A DNA stretch of 39,500 nucleotides from Planctomycetota bacterium (GCA_024275365.1 JAJRZG010000250.1:1-39500); one strand, 5' to 3'; counted from the stretch's first letter, positions 15,425-24,041 are shown. The notes: a model not told the origin generated them from the letters alone. Translations and numbers: made by a program.

Positions 15425-17062
15425 TCAGTTGAAGGCTCCAGCCTCGGTCAGCGTCTCTCGTACGATCGAGAGCACCGGGGGCCAGAGGAGATAGTCACGC
15501 CCGGCTGGCGCATCGGGCGTGTTCTGCACCTCGTCGGCCCAGTCTGCTGCCCCGTCGGCACCTGTCGAGAAGAGCACAAACTGGTCGGCCTTGAGCTGGA
15601 TTTCGACATTCGGCGCATCGGGCACGATCACACTGATCCTGTGCGGCGGCACTGTCTCGCGGGCCGAGTACCGATCTTTCGTGTCGCGGACAGGCACAAA
15701 GAACACAAGCGGCGGACTCAGCCCATCGGCAACACCGGGATGGAACGGATCGGTCTCGAGCTCGGTCACAAACCGGGGGCGGATGCCGGAGAGATCAAGC
15801 GGGTAGGCGTTGTTCTCTGCATGGAAGCCGACCAACCCGAGCGCGTCGCGTGTGCCGATGATCTCGGTCCGGAGCAGGAGGCGGAGCGTGAATAACTCTC
15901 GCATGTCGGGCACGCTGTAGGTCACAACCGCGACCCCGTTTCGAGCCAGTTCATGCTCTGCGTACATCTCGACAACGAAGGGCTGTGCCAGCAGCGGGTC
16001 GAACTTGTTCCTCGGCCAGCGAAACTCGTAATCGTCTCGGAGTGATGAGAGTGTGATGTTGGCCGAGAACCAGTCGACATGCGTAGCCGCAATCTGCTCC
16101 CATCGGGCCGCCTCGCCGAAGAGACGGAGCGGTCGTTTGGTCGAAGCAAGCCGTGCCATGGTGGGTGCAAAGAGTTCGGGGCGAACTTTACCACGGGGGG
16201 TCATCACGCTTGCGATGAGCTGCTCGGCACCGAGAAAATCGCCCTTGGGCAGCTGGATACGGTCCAGGGACATCGGGCCACGCCTGTCCGCAAGACGCCC
16301 GATGACTTTCTTGATCTGCTCGCCGGTGAGCGATTGTGCGGTTCGGAAATCAACATAGGCGACATCGCGCATACGCTCGACGGCAAGGATCATGGTGTCA
16401 AACGCCCAGGCTTTTTCGGCAAAGAACTCGCGGTCGAGAACTTGTCGCCCGAAGTAGACCCAATCAGCGAGGAGGTCCATCGCGCTGGCGGGGTCATCGG
16501 CAGCGAGGCGACGGGTGGCCTCGACATGGACCAGGCATGCTGCCTGATCGAACCGGGCAAGATAGAGGTGACGGGCTGCTGCGAGCAGCGCCGGGTCGCC
16601 GAGGTCGGTATAGAGCCCTTCGGCGATAAAGGCGATCTGCTCTGCGCTGGACCCCAACTCGGCCAAGCCATACGGCTGGGCGAAGACCATCGCCCTGCGG
16701 ATGTCGTCTTCCTGTGTGATCTGGTCGAGGGCTTCAAGGAACGCGACCTGGCTCGGGGCTGTGGCCCATGCCTCGGCTGCCGACCATGCAGCGCCCGAGG
16801 CGGGCTGTAGGGCAGCCGCCCGTGGTGTCTCGACACCCGCGGGGGGGGGCGTGAGGTCGGCAAGAACTGTGAGGATGATCTGGTCACTCCGCCTGGTGTC
16901 GCTGACATCCGCAAACTCGGCGTTGAGCCGATCGACGAACTCGTCAGCATGGGCGGGGGCGATCAGCGAAGCGATCACAACTACAGCCAGAGCCAACGGG
17001 CGAGCCAGGAAAGAGACACACGAACCCATGCCGCGCGTGGCGGCTGCATGCTGATTCATCAT
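15425..17062 (-). CDS. Secreted or periplasmic protein of unknown function
   Basis: I do not recognise this 545-residue protein. It begins with a typical signal peptide (residues about 12-38, LALAVVVIASLIAPAHADE). The mature part is helical, with alternating Ala/Leu-rich segments in the N-terminal half, then mixed alpha/beta sequence, and no cysteine-rich, catalytic or membrane motif I can name. I chose ATG 17062, with 17059 equally possible, because the signal peptide follows. The frame extends upstream to 17161 but would run through a terminator. No ribosome-binding site is evident. The gene follows the sigma-factor terminator and may share a transcript with trxB. Confidence 0.7.
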   Translation of the reverse strand: MMNQHAAATRGMGSCVSFLARPLALAVVVIASLIAPAHADEFVDRLNAEFADVSDTRRSDQIILTVLADLTPPPAGVETPRAAALQPASGAAWSAAEAWATAPSQVAFLEALDQITQEDDIRRAMVFAQPYGLAELGSSAEQIAFIAEGLYTDLGDPALLAAARHLYLARFDQAACLVHVEATRRLAADDPASAMDLLADWVYFGRQVLDREFFAEKAWAFDTMILAVERMRDVAYVDFRTAQSLTGEQIKKVIGRLADRRGPMSLDRIQLPKGDFLGAEQLIASVMTPRGKVRPELFAPTMARLASTKRPLRLFGEAARWEQIAATHVDWFSANITLSSLRDDYEFRWPRNKFDPLLAQPFVVEMYAEHELARNGVAVVTYSVPDMRELFTLRLLLRTEIIGTRDALGLVGFHAENNAYPLDLSGIRPRFVTELETDPFHPGVADGLSPPLVFFVPVRDTKDRYSARETVPPHRISVIVPDAPNVEIQLKADQFVLFSTGADGAADWADEVQNTPDAPAGRDYLLWPPVLSIVRETLTEAGAFN

Positions 17063-17123
17063 AGAGCGGATCGTAGCACAACCCCCGCGAGCAGGCCCGT
17101 CAGGAAATATCCCCATCCCCCAC

Positions 17124-17150
17124 AAAAAACCACCCCGATCTCCGGGGTGG
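17124..17150 (-). terminator. Intrinsic terminator of the sigma-factor gene
   Basis: On the minus strand, CCACCCCG, a short loop and CGGGGTGG form a perfect stem followed by six T. It lies about 55 bp after the restored sigma-factor stop. Confidence 0.9.
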
Positions 17151-17205
17151 CAGTTGTGCATGGCATGGTGTTTTTTGTCTCAAGACTCAGGTCTCAAAGC
17201 TCTCC

Positions 17206-18177
17206 TCAGGACATCGCCTTTCGGGCTCGGGCACGGACCCGGCGCGCCTCCTCGTAGGCTTCGAGTTCTTCGGTGGGGTCTGCAACCCCTGGCCGGCGAT
17301 TCTCCCGGTAGAACCGGGTCGGCTTGGCATCGTTGATCTGGGCGTTGAGCTTCGTCAGCGACTCATCCACGATCTGCCGAACTCGTTCTCGGCTGATGCC
17401 GACCGAATCGGCGATCTGTTTGAGGGTCAGCGGCTGCTCGCCATCGAGTCCGAACCGGAGGCGGAGTATCTGGGCTTCACGCTAGTCGATTGCTTCGAGG
17501 AGCCGACGAAGGATCGCAAGCTCTTCATTCTGAAAGACTGCCGCTTCGGGCGGAGCCGAGTTCGTGTCGGCGATCAGTTCACCCAGGCCGATCATGCTGC
17601 TGTCGATGTCTGAAGCCTCTTGCGGCATCGCCTGCATCGCCTTCATCGCCCGCCTGATGATCTTGACTTTCTTGGCGGGCAGGTCCATATGGGCAGCAAG
17701 CTCGTCCACCGTTGGCTGGCGACCGAGCTCGGCATCGAGCGTCCTGGCTGCGACCTTCCACTTGGCGATCAGCTCGACCATGTATGCGGGGATGTGGATC
17801 GTCTGGGTGGCATTGATGAGCGCACGCTTGATGCCCTGCTTGATCCACCAGCTCGCGTAGGTGCTAAACCGTGCGCCTTGGGCGGGGTCAAAGCCCTCGA
17901 CCGCACGCATCAGTCCGATGTTTCCCTCTTCGATGAGGTCTGTCAGCGGGAGCCCTCGCCTCGAATAGTTTTTGGCGATTGCAACCACCAGCCGAAGGTT
18001 CGCACGGATCATCCGTTCGCGAGCCGCCGGGCAGTTGTCGTTGATGATTGCCCAACCGAGTTCGCGTTCGTCCTCAGCGCTCAACAATGGGGTCTTGTTG
18101 ATCTCGCGGAGATACAACTGCAGATCCGATTGCACACCCGCCCCAGCAGGGGCAGACTTTGCTTGATAACCACTCAC
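17206..18177 (-). pseudogene. RNA polymerase sigma-70 factor (RpoD/group 2), interrupted by an in-frame TAG
   Basis: The factor directs RNA polymerase to promoters. Region 1.2 (LQLYLREINKTPLLS), region 2 (RLVVAIAKNY, LIEEGNIGLMRAVEGFD, FSTYASWWIKQGI), region 3 and region 4 are recognisable. A TAG at 17482-17484 cuts the frame just before region 4.2. Directly after it, the same frame reads REAQILRLRFGLDG and then the helix-turn-helix TLKQIADSVGISRERVRQI, ending at TGA 17206, so only one codon is wrong. A truncated protein would lack -35 recognition. I chose GTG 18177 (SGYQAKS follows; GGTGGAGAA upstream). A TTG at 18243 would extend it by 22 residues. With about 323 codons and no long N-terminal region 1.1, it looks like a group 2 or short primary sigma factor. 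Confidence 0.88.
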
Positions 18178-18233
18178 TTCTCCACCCAACCTTTCACAGC
18201 CAAATAATATAGAGGCCGGCCCACTCAACTCAC

Positions 18234-18261
18234 TGTAGCACAAAACTACTCATTTGCTACA
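18234..18261. promoter_or_regulatory. Inverted repeat in the divergent sigma / UVR-protein intergenic region
   Basis: TGTAGCA (18234-18240) and TGCTACA (18255-18261) form a perfect 7-bp inverted repeat with a 14-bp spacer. It lies in the 313-bp region 18178-18490, which separates two divergent genes and otherwise holds only AT-richer sequence with no convincing -35/-10 pair. It could be an operator. Confidence 0.3.
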
Positions 18262-18490
18262 CCTGAATATTCGTTTCTGTGGTTGCTTCGGTTGCATCGG
18301 GGCGCAAGGAATGCCACTTCAATCCAGTTTGCGCCCCAAAGACTGGTTGGTGTTCGGCAGCAAGACCTGCGCTATCTGGGCCGATTGGGAGGAAACCCCT
18401 CCCTTCTGTACCGTTTTTTCCGATTTTGCTGGCACACCCAAAATCTCGTCGTATATTGCCTCGTTTGAAACGGCCGATCTACTATCAGCC

Positions 18491-19435
18491 ATGGATGTCG
18501 ATCTGACAAAAATTTTGAGCCAGTGGCCCTTTGAGCCCGGAAAAATCAATGTCCGACTGATCGAGGGGGAGGATGGAGAGCACAAAATCCAGGTTCGGCT
18601 CGATCTGGGCATCCTCCAGATGGAGCTTGATTGGCGTCCAGATGGCGTGAGGCCGCATGGCTTTGACAGCCTTCTGGAGTATTACGAGAGCCGCCTTGAT
18701 CAGGCCATGCGTGGGGGAGAACCGCCGCTTGACCCAGAAGAGCTTGTCGAGGCTGAGCCCTCACAGAGCGGCGAGGATGTTCTCCCGGATGAACCGGGAG
18801 ATGGAACTCCGATGCCATCTGATGCCCCCATCGATCTCGATGATATGGGTGAGGACAATATGCCCGATAATGATGGTGGGTTTGCCGATGAGGAAAGTGA
18901 AACTGGGCAAGATGCAGTACCGTTTGTGCTGACCGAGAGTGACTGCCGAGCCTTGCGTGAAGAAGCGGTGCAGTATTACCACCGCTATGTCTCGCTGCTG
19001 GTGCTGGAGGACTTTGACCGGGTCATCCGCGACACGACTCGCAACCTTCGGCTGCTCGACCTGTGCGGAGAGTATGCCCAAACCGAGGCAGACCGCACGC
19101 TGCTCGAACAGTTCCGTCCCTACATCACGATGATGCGGGCACGGGCCTTGGCAAGCCAGGCACTGCGCGACAACGAGACCAAGGCTGCGCTCCACGCCAT
19201 CGATGAGGGTATCGAGACACTCCGAAAGTACTTTGCCGATCAGGACTCAAGCGAGCTCTTTGAGTCCTCCAACGAGGTGCAGACGCTGATGGGGATGCGC
19301 GACTCGCTGATACCCAAGCTCCCGGTGAGCCAGAAGTCGGAACTCCGCCAACGGCTGCGACGCGCGATCGAGGATGAGAACTATGAACTGGCCTCGATCC
19401 TTCGCGACGAACTCAAGATGTTGCCCGATTCATAG
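18491..19435 (+). CDS. UVR-motif (UvrB/UvrC motif) protein
   Basis: This 314-residue protein ends with a UVR motif (ELRQRLRRAIEDENYELASILRDEL, about residues 282-308 by position, quoted in parts: RQRLRRAIEDENYE and ASILRDEL). That helical hairpin mediates protein contacts in UvrB, UvrC, ClpC and McsA. The N-terminal 60 residues (DLTKILSQWPFEPG; VRLDLGILQMELDWRPDG) form a separate globular unit. An acidic linker spans about residues 75-140, and helical repeats follow. No nuclease or ATPase motif is present, so it is not UvrB or UvrC. I chose ATG 18491. The frame is open upstream, but that part looks non-coding. No clear ribosome-binding site is seen. It ends in TAG. Confidence 0.75.
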   Translation: MDVDLTKILSQWPFEPGKINVRLIEGEDGEHKIQVRLDLGILQMELDWRPDGVRPHGFDSLLEYYESRLDQAMRGGEPPLDPEELVEAEPSQSGEDVLPDEPGDGTPMPSDAPIDLDDMGEDNMPDNDGGFADEESETGQDAVPFVLTESDCRALREEAVQYYHRYVSLLVLEDFDRVIRDTTRNLRLLDLCGEYAQTEADRTLLEQFRPYITMMRARALASQALRDNETKAALHAIDEGIETLRKYFADQDSSELFESSNEVQTLMGMRDSLIPKLPVSQKSELRQRLRRAIEDENYELASILRDELKMLPDS

Positions 19436-19491
19436 AGCTTGACTTTCTCTGTGCCCATTGTACCTGTTCGGTCTGCGACTCTCGTGGTGTG

Positions 19492-19724
19492 ATACGCATC
19501 CCGTTTCATTCTCGTGCGTGGCAGCGGGAAGGTAGGCTCAACAGAGCCCTGAGCGCAAGCGACGGGTTGGTGTCTGCTGGCACAAACCGACCCACGGAAT
19601 CCGGTCGCTTGCGCTCGCGGCTCTATTCGACGCTTGGCCGAACGCGGAGATCACTGCTCGCATGGCTCTCCCTTTCACTCCACCCACTCCCCGTTGACGC
19701 ACGAGTTTCAAGCAGGATGCGTAT
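19492..19724. mobile_element. MITE-like foldback element, copy B
   Basis: This is a 233-bp relative of the element at 13975-14195. It has the same order of blocks: ATACGCATCCCG end, CTCGTGCGT, AGCGGGAAGG, AACAGAGCCC, GAGCGCAAGCGACGGGTTGG, GGCCGAACGCGGAGAT and GTTGACGCACGAGTTTCAAG. The inverted ends are kept. The differences, spread along the length with a few indels, indicate an old insertion. It is non-coding. Confidence 0.7.
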
Positions 19725-19732
19725 GACTCAAC

Positions 19733-19800
19733 GAGCCCCGAGCGCAAGCGGGGGCATGGTGTGGACCCTGCTCCCGCTCCCTCGCTTGCGCGAGGGGCTC
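19733..19800. repeat. REP-like palindrome
   Basis: GAGCCCCGAGCGCAAGCG at the left and CGCTTGCGCGAGGGGCTC at the right form a long stem. The GAGCGCAAGCG core is shared with the foldback elements and with the repeat at 14237-14312. Confidence 0.65.
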
Positions 19801-19813
19801 TGTATAGGCGGGA

Positions 19814-19920
19814 ATACTACGAGTCCCGTCAAGAACTCGTGCAGAGGAGAAGGAGAAAACGGAAGATCGCTCCGGAGGAGCGAAGTACCCATGAGCACGA
19901 GTTCTCATCGGAATCCGTAT
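19814..19920. repeat. Foldback element related to copies A and B by its ends
   Basis: The arms ATACTACGAGTCCCGTC...GAACTCGTGC and GCACGAGTTC...GGAATCCGTAT are inverted copies. The terminal pattern ATACG-AT-CCG...AACTCGTGC resembles the ends of the A and B elements, but the inside differs and holds the hairpin TCGCTCC-GGA-GGAGCGA. Together with copy B and the REP, it fills the 539-bp interval 19436-19974, in which I see no gene. Confidence 0.55.
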
Positions 19921-19974
19921 TCATGATGGCAACAACACACCATATTTGGCATCATGGCATCCCGTGGACACACA

Positions 19975-21762
19975 CTATTCTGATGTTGCTGCATCGTGCG
20001 AATCGTCGGCAGTCGTCCGTGCCTTCTCGGCCAACCGGCCGTGCAGCCGATCGCACACTTCCTCTGCCATCATGGCAGCTGTAGCGATCTCATCAATCGT
20101 CACATGGTCGGCTCCCACCCCTCTGGCCTGCATCCCCCGGCTGAGATAGCCCGAACGCACCGCGAGGAAGCACTCGGGCGCAAGCGACCGCGATAAACGA
20201 CACGCCCGGAGCACCGCTTCATGGTCGGGCATGGTCAGGAGCACCGCATCGATTCCCAGGATTCCCGCTTCTTCGAGCACCTCGGCGTTCGCGGCATCGC
20301 CATAGATCACCGAACGCCCCAGCCCGCGTTGCTTCTTAACTGTCTCTGGGTTGAGCTCGATCACCGTCACCTCAAAGCCAACCCGTTCAAGCCGAGTCGT
20401 GATCTCACGCCCGACAGGACCATACCCGGCGACGATCGCCCGCATCGCTTCGGGCTTGCGGGTTGTTCTCCTCCCGGCGATATCTCGCAGCGCCCGGCGA
20501 CGCCACGGGGCGGGTCGCACCCAGACAAACGCCCGAGCCAGATGAGGCGCAACATGGAACAGCGTCGGCGTGACCATCAGCGTGATGCCAACCACCACAC
20601 CCACTACTGCGGCTGTCGGCGTGGAGACAAGCCCGCTGACGACACCCGCGCCAACGACGACGAGGGTGAACTCTCCGGTCTGCGCCAGGATCGTCCCCGT
20701 CATGGCTGAGACAGGACCGGCCATCCCGAAAACCCACGCCGAGAAACCAATCACTATGGCTTTGAGCAGAAGGATGGTCGGCACAGCAATCAGAATGATC
20801 CACCAGCTGTCCACAACAACCGACAGGTCGAGCCCGAGCCCGACCGAGACAAAGAAAATGGGGAGGAAGAGGTCACGCACGGGTGCGAGCTGCCCCATGA
20901 GTTGGTGACGCGCGGGTGTCGCTGCCAGCAGGAAGCCGGCAAGGAACGCGCCCAGCTCTGGGCTGAGCCCAAGTGCTGCGGTGGCGGCTGCCGATCCAAG
21001 AGCTGCCCCAGCGCCGACAATGAGCACTTGCTCGGCACCGCCATCGCGTCCTGCCAGATAGAGCACCCTCGGCAGCACGAGCCTCCCAAAGAACACGATC
21101 GCTGCGATACCGGCAACCGCAAGTGCTGCCTGAGACATCATCCCCCCGATGCCCGTATGGACTACGCCCTCTGGTCCCTGTCCAACACTCTGCCCTGCCC
21201 TCTCCCAGGCAATGAGCACAGGGATTGCTGCCAACACAATCACAGCGTAGAGGTCCTGCACGATGAGCGTGCCGAACGCCATGCGGCCGTGGAGGTCGCG
21301 GAGCTCTCGGCGCTGCTGGAGCAGACGCATCACCGCAGCAGTTGATGACATCGAAATCGCGGCAGCAACGAGCATCGAGGATGGCAGCGATTCACCAAAG
21401 AGCATCACCAGCGGCGTGACGATGATGGTCATCAGGATGCACGCAAGGATGCCCATCCCCATAATCGGTGTCAGCTCGCTGCGGATCTCGCTCGTGTCCA
21501 TGTGCAGCCCGATGCCAAACATCAGGAGGATGATCGCCAGGTGCGAGATGCTCTCAATCTCTTCGGCTCCGGAGATAAATCCCAGGAGCCCCGGCCCGAT
21601 GATGACCCCGGCAACCAGGTAGGCGGGGATCGATGCCAGCCTCAGGCGGTGAAAGACAAGGCTCACCACGGCTGTGGTCGCCAGGATCAGCACGAGACCG
21701 CCCAGCATCTGGTTGGCTTGGGCTGCTGCGAGTGTGAGTGAGAGGGAGAGCATTGGGCACAT
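19975..21762 (-). CDS. Kef-type cation:proton antiporter (CPA2) with TrkA-N domain
   Basis: This is an inner-membrane monovalent cation/proton antiporter of about 595 residues. Some dozen hydrophobic segments span about residues 10-400. They include the LAGVIIGPG-like loop (AGVIIGPGLLGF), the ISMSSTAAVMRLL segment and ELGAFLAGFLLA, all typical of the CPA2/KefB family. A cytoplasmic Rossmann RCK domain starts near residue 430 (IVAGYGPVGREI) and binds nucleotide. No C-terminal RCK-C (TrkA-C) domain is obvious. I chose ATG 21762; ATG 21753 is possible, and neither has a clear ribosome-binding site. A potassium or sodium substrate cannot be decided. The gene is downstream of mnmG on the same strand, with 174 bp between. 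Confidence 0.9.
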   Translation of the reverse strand: MCPMLSLSLTLAAAQANQMLGGLVLILATTAVVSLVFHRLRLASIPAYLVAGVIIGPGLLGFISGAEEIESISHLAIILLMFGIGLHMDTSEIRSELTPIMGMGILACILMTIIVTPLVMLFGESLPSSMLVAAAISMSSTAAVMRLLQQRRELRDLHGRMAFGTLIVQDLYAVIVLAAIPVLIAWERAGQSVGQGPEGVVHTGIGGMMSQAALAVAGIAAIVFFGRLVLPRVLYLAGRDGGAEQVLIVGAGAALGSAAATAALGLSPELGAFLAGFLLAATPARHQLMGQLAPVRDLFLPIFFVSVGLGLDLSVVVDSWWIILIAVPTILLLKAIVIGFSAWVFGMAGPVSAMTGTILAQTGEFTLVVVGAGVVSGLVSTPTAAVVGVVVGITLMVTPTLFHVAPHLARAFVWVRPAPWRRRALRDIAGRRTTRKPEAMRAIVAGYGPVGREITTRLERVGFEVTVIELNPETVKKQRGLGRSVIYGDAANAEVLEEAGILGIDAVLLTMPDHEAVLRACRLSRSLAPECFLAVRSGYLSRGMQARGVGADHVTIDEIATAAMMAEEVCDRLHGRLAEKARTTADDSHDAATSE

Positions 21763-21883
21763 CGTATCGGGTGTTGAGGAGCAAAGAGATGATGCGCTCG
21801 GTGTGCGCCTTTGCCCCGCTCTCCCGAGTGTGCCATGACGATCTTGGCCGTACAGGACCTGCGGCGTGCAATGGGCCAGACGA

Positions 21884-21902
21884 CACGGCTGACAGAGCCG
21901 TG
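21884..21902. repeat. Short hairpin repeat CACGGCT/AGCCGTG
   Basis: A perfect 7-bp stem with a GACAG loop is flanked by GGCACACC. A similar hairpin (CGGCTC-TCC-GAGCCG, flanked by GTGGCA and GTGTGTCGGG) lies inside mnmG at 23825-23839, which suggests a dispersed family. No T-tract follows it in the mnmG direction. Confidence 0.45.
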
Positions 21903-21936
21903 GCACACCGCCAAAAAAACATTGGTGCATACGGCA

Positions 21937-23976
21937 TTACGACGAACCGGATGAGAGCATGGTGTCCGACTTCACCCGCCGGGCACGCTCGACAAGCACC
22001 GCGAGCAGCGTGAGATCAGCCGGGGTCATCCCTTCGAGCCGAGATGCCTGCCCAAAGGTTGCCGGGCGGAAGCGGGTGAGCGCGTCACGAGCCTCGTTCC
22101 GCAACGAGGGGAGTGCGGCGTAATCGAGCCACTCGGGCAGGGCGCGGCGTTCCATCCCGGCGTGGCGTTTGATCTCGGCCTGTTGACGCAGGATGTAGCC
22201 CTCGTAGCGGAGTTCTGCGTGAAGTGGTGCGACGACACCCTTTGCACGCTCCGAGCCCCAAAGCCCCCCCACCACTCTTGCAAGTTGCTCCGCGAGTTGG
22301 GCCGTATCGAGCCGATCTTGCTTGACGAGTTGCTCGAGTGAGACACCATCATGCCTGATGTTTCGCATCGCATCACGCCCGTCTGCCAACGCCCTCTCAC
22401 GCTCTGCATAGCCTGCGGCGCGCGCCCGGCCAAGGTCGGTCGAGTCGAGCAGGCCGAGGTCCCGGGCGATCGGGGTCAGTCGATCCGGCGCATTGTCAGC
22501 CCTGAGCAACAGCCGATGCTCGGCCCGACTCGTAAACATGCGGTAGGGCTCGACGGGGGTTTTTGTCACCAGGTCATCCATGAGCACGCCGATGTACGCC
22601 TCATCGCGGCCGAGCGTCCACGCAGGCTGCCCGAGTGCATACCGCACCGCGTTGACCCCTGCGACGAGCCCCTGGGCTGCAGCCTCTTCGTAGCCGCTGG
22701 TGCCATTGATCTGCCCAGCGAGAAAGAGCCCCTCGACGAGCTTGGTCATGCCTGTGGCGTGGATCTGATGGGGACGAACGATGTCATACTCGACCGCATA
22801 GCCGTAGCGGGTGATGACCGCGTGCGCACAGCCGGGCATCATGCGGACGAGCCTGTCCTGGACATCGGCGGGGAGGCTCGTCGAGATGCCGTTGCAATAG
22901 ACCTGGTCGTCGCGGAGGCTCTCGGGTTCGAGAAAGACACCATGGGCATCACGGCCGGCGAACCGCACGACCTTGTCCTCGATGCTCGGACAATACCGCG
23001 GCCCGGTTGATGCAATCGCACCCGAATAGATCGGTGCGCGGTCGAGGTTTGCCCGGATCAGGTCGTGCATCTCGGGTGTGGTGTGTGTCTGACGACACTC
23101 GACCTGAGGCAGTTCCGGGAAGCGGTCTGTCGGCATCTCACTAAAGGGCGTGGGCACAGCATCGCCGAGGTCTATTGGCAGACTCTCCCAGTCGATCGAC
23201 TCCCTGGTGATCCTCGGTGGCGTGCCGGTCTTGAGCCTGCCGAGCGTAAAACCCATGCGTTCAAGGCACCCGCTGATCCCCTCGGCTGCCCCCTCGCCCA
23301 CACGCCCGCCCGGCGTGCGCTCGGCACCTGTGTGCATGAGCCCTCGCATGAAGGTGCCGGTGGTGAGGATGACCGTGGGGGCGGAAATCGCAAATGGCAA
23401 ATGGGCAAATGGCAAATCAGGAGCCGGACTTTCCTCCGTCTTATTTGCCAATTGCCCATTTGCTCTTTGCCATTTCTTCCCCAGCACGCCGCATATCCGG
23501 CCCTGCTCAACGAGAAACTCCTCGACACTGCCTGCGATCACCTCGATCTCGGGACGGGAGGCGATGAGGGCCTGTACCTTCTCGGCATAGGCGTGCTTGT
23601 CGCTCTGGCAGCGGGGGCCTCGGACCGCAGCGCCCTTGGAGGCGTTAAGCACCTTGAACTGGATCCCTGTCGCGTCGGCAGCGAGCCCCATGAGCCCACC
23701 GAGGGCATCGATCTCACGAACAAGCTGCCCCTTGGCGAGCCCCCCGATTGCGGGGTTGCAGGACATGACACCGATGGTGGCCGGATTGAGCGTGACCAGG
23801 GCGACGGTGGCACGGGCGGTGGCACGGCTCTCCGAGCCGAGTGTGTCGGGTCCTGAAAGGTCCCGCCCCTTCTGGCCTGGGCCTCGCCCCGTGGGCAGCA
23901 GGTTAGCAGCTGCCCATGCAGCCTCAACGCCAGCATGGCCGCCGCCGATCACGATGACTTGATAGTGCCGGGGCAT
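21937..23976 (-). CDS. mnmG: tRNA uridine-5-carboxymethylaminomethyl modification enzyme MnmG, with two repeat-derived insertions
   Basis: MnmG is an FAD protein that, with MnmE, modifies the wobble uridine of several tRNAs. The FAD motif GGGHAG is at residues 11-16, and MSCNPAIGGLAKGQLVREIDALGG starts at 71 (quoted in parts: CNPAIGGLAKGQ and REIDALGG). The C-terminal helical region is complete. The length of 679 exceeds the usual 620-630. The excess lies in two blocks without counterpart in E. coli MnmG: about residues 26-55 (Pro/Gly/Arg-rich, TGRGPGQKGRDLSG) and about 167-198 (KKWQRANGQLANKTEE and following). The second block coincides with a near-perfect DNA palindrome. Both keep the frame. 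ATG 23976 has no clear ribosome-binding site but gives the conserved N-terminus. The stop is TAA. Confidence 0.94.
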   Translation of the reverse strand: MPRHYQVIVIGGGHAGVEAAWAAANLLPTGRGPGQKGRDLSGPDTLGSESRATARATVALVTLNPATIGVMSCNPAIGGLAKGQLVREIDALGGLMGLAADATGIQFKVLNASKGAAVRGPRCQSDKHAYAEKVQALIASRPEIEVIAGSVEEFLVEQGRICGVLGKKWQRANGQLANKTEESPAPDLPFAHLPFAISAPTVILTTGTFMRGLMHTGAERTPGGRVGEGAAEGISGCLERMGFTLGRLKTGTPPRITRESIDWESLPIDLGDAVPTPFSEMPTDRFPELPQVECRQTHTTPEMHDLIRANLDRAPIYSGAIASTGPRYCPSIEDKVVRFAGRDAHGVFLEPESLRDDQVYCNGISTSLPADVQDRLVRMMPGCAHAVITRYGYAVEYDIVRPHQIHATGMTKLVEGLFLAGQINGTSGYEEAAAQGLVAGVNAVRYALGQPAWTLGRDEAYIGVLMDDLVTKTPVEPYRMFTSRAEHRLLLRADNAPDRLTPIARDLGLLDSTDLGRARAAGYAERERALADGRDAMRNIRHDGVSLEQLVKQDRLDTAQLAEQLARVVGGLWGSERAKGVVAPLHAELRYEGYILRQQAEIKRHAGMERRALPEWLDYAALPSLRNEARDALTRFRPATFGQASRLEGMTPADLTLLAVLVERARRVKSDTMLSSGSS
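23384..23476. repeat. 93-bp palindromic repeat inside the mnmG coding sequence (family P1)
   Basis: The left arm (GAAATCGCAAATGGCAAATG, continuing to CAGGAG) and the inverted right arm (GAAATGGCAAAGAGCAAATG, continuing to GGAG) match at most positions over about 40 bp, with a loop of about 10 bp. The length is a multiple of three, and the element encodes residues about 167-198 of MnmG. Shared sequence with 12187-12274 (ATGGCAAATCAGGA) and 38325-38355 (ATTTGCTCTTTGCCATTTC) shows that it is dispersed. Confidence 0.88.
23812..23901. repeat. Second repeat-like in-frame insertion in mnmG
   Basis: This segment encodes MnmG residues about 26-55, which have no counterpart in the compact N-terminus of E. 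coli MnmG between the FAD motif and VxLxT. It contains the hairpin CGGCTC-TCC-GAGCCG (23825-23839), whose flanks resemble the intergenic hairpin at 21884-21902. The boundaries are approximate. Confidence 0.5.
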
Positions 23977-24010
23977 GGGTAAGTTTATGCGCGGTGCAGT
24001 GGCGGGCGGG

Positions 24011-24040
24011 CCACCCCCTCCGCAGGGCGGAGGTGGATCG
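24011..24040. repeat. GC-rich palindrome between the 93-residue unknown gene and mnmG; second copy at 24530-24559
   Basis: CCACCCCCTCCGC and GCGGAGGTGG form a bulged stem followed by ATCGG. A near-identical unit (CACCCCTCCGCAGGGTGGAG, then TGGATCGG) lies at 24530-24559. The 303-bp interval 24324-24626 holds this second copy and further GC-rich hairpins such as GGGCGGGCGAGACGCCC. I see no gene there. Confidence 0.6.
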
Positions 24041-24041
24041 G

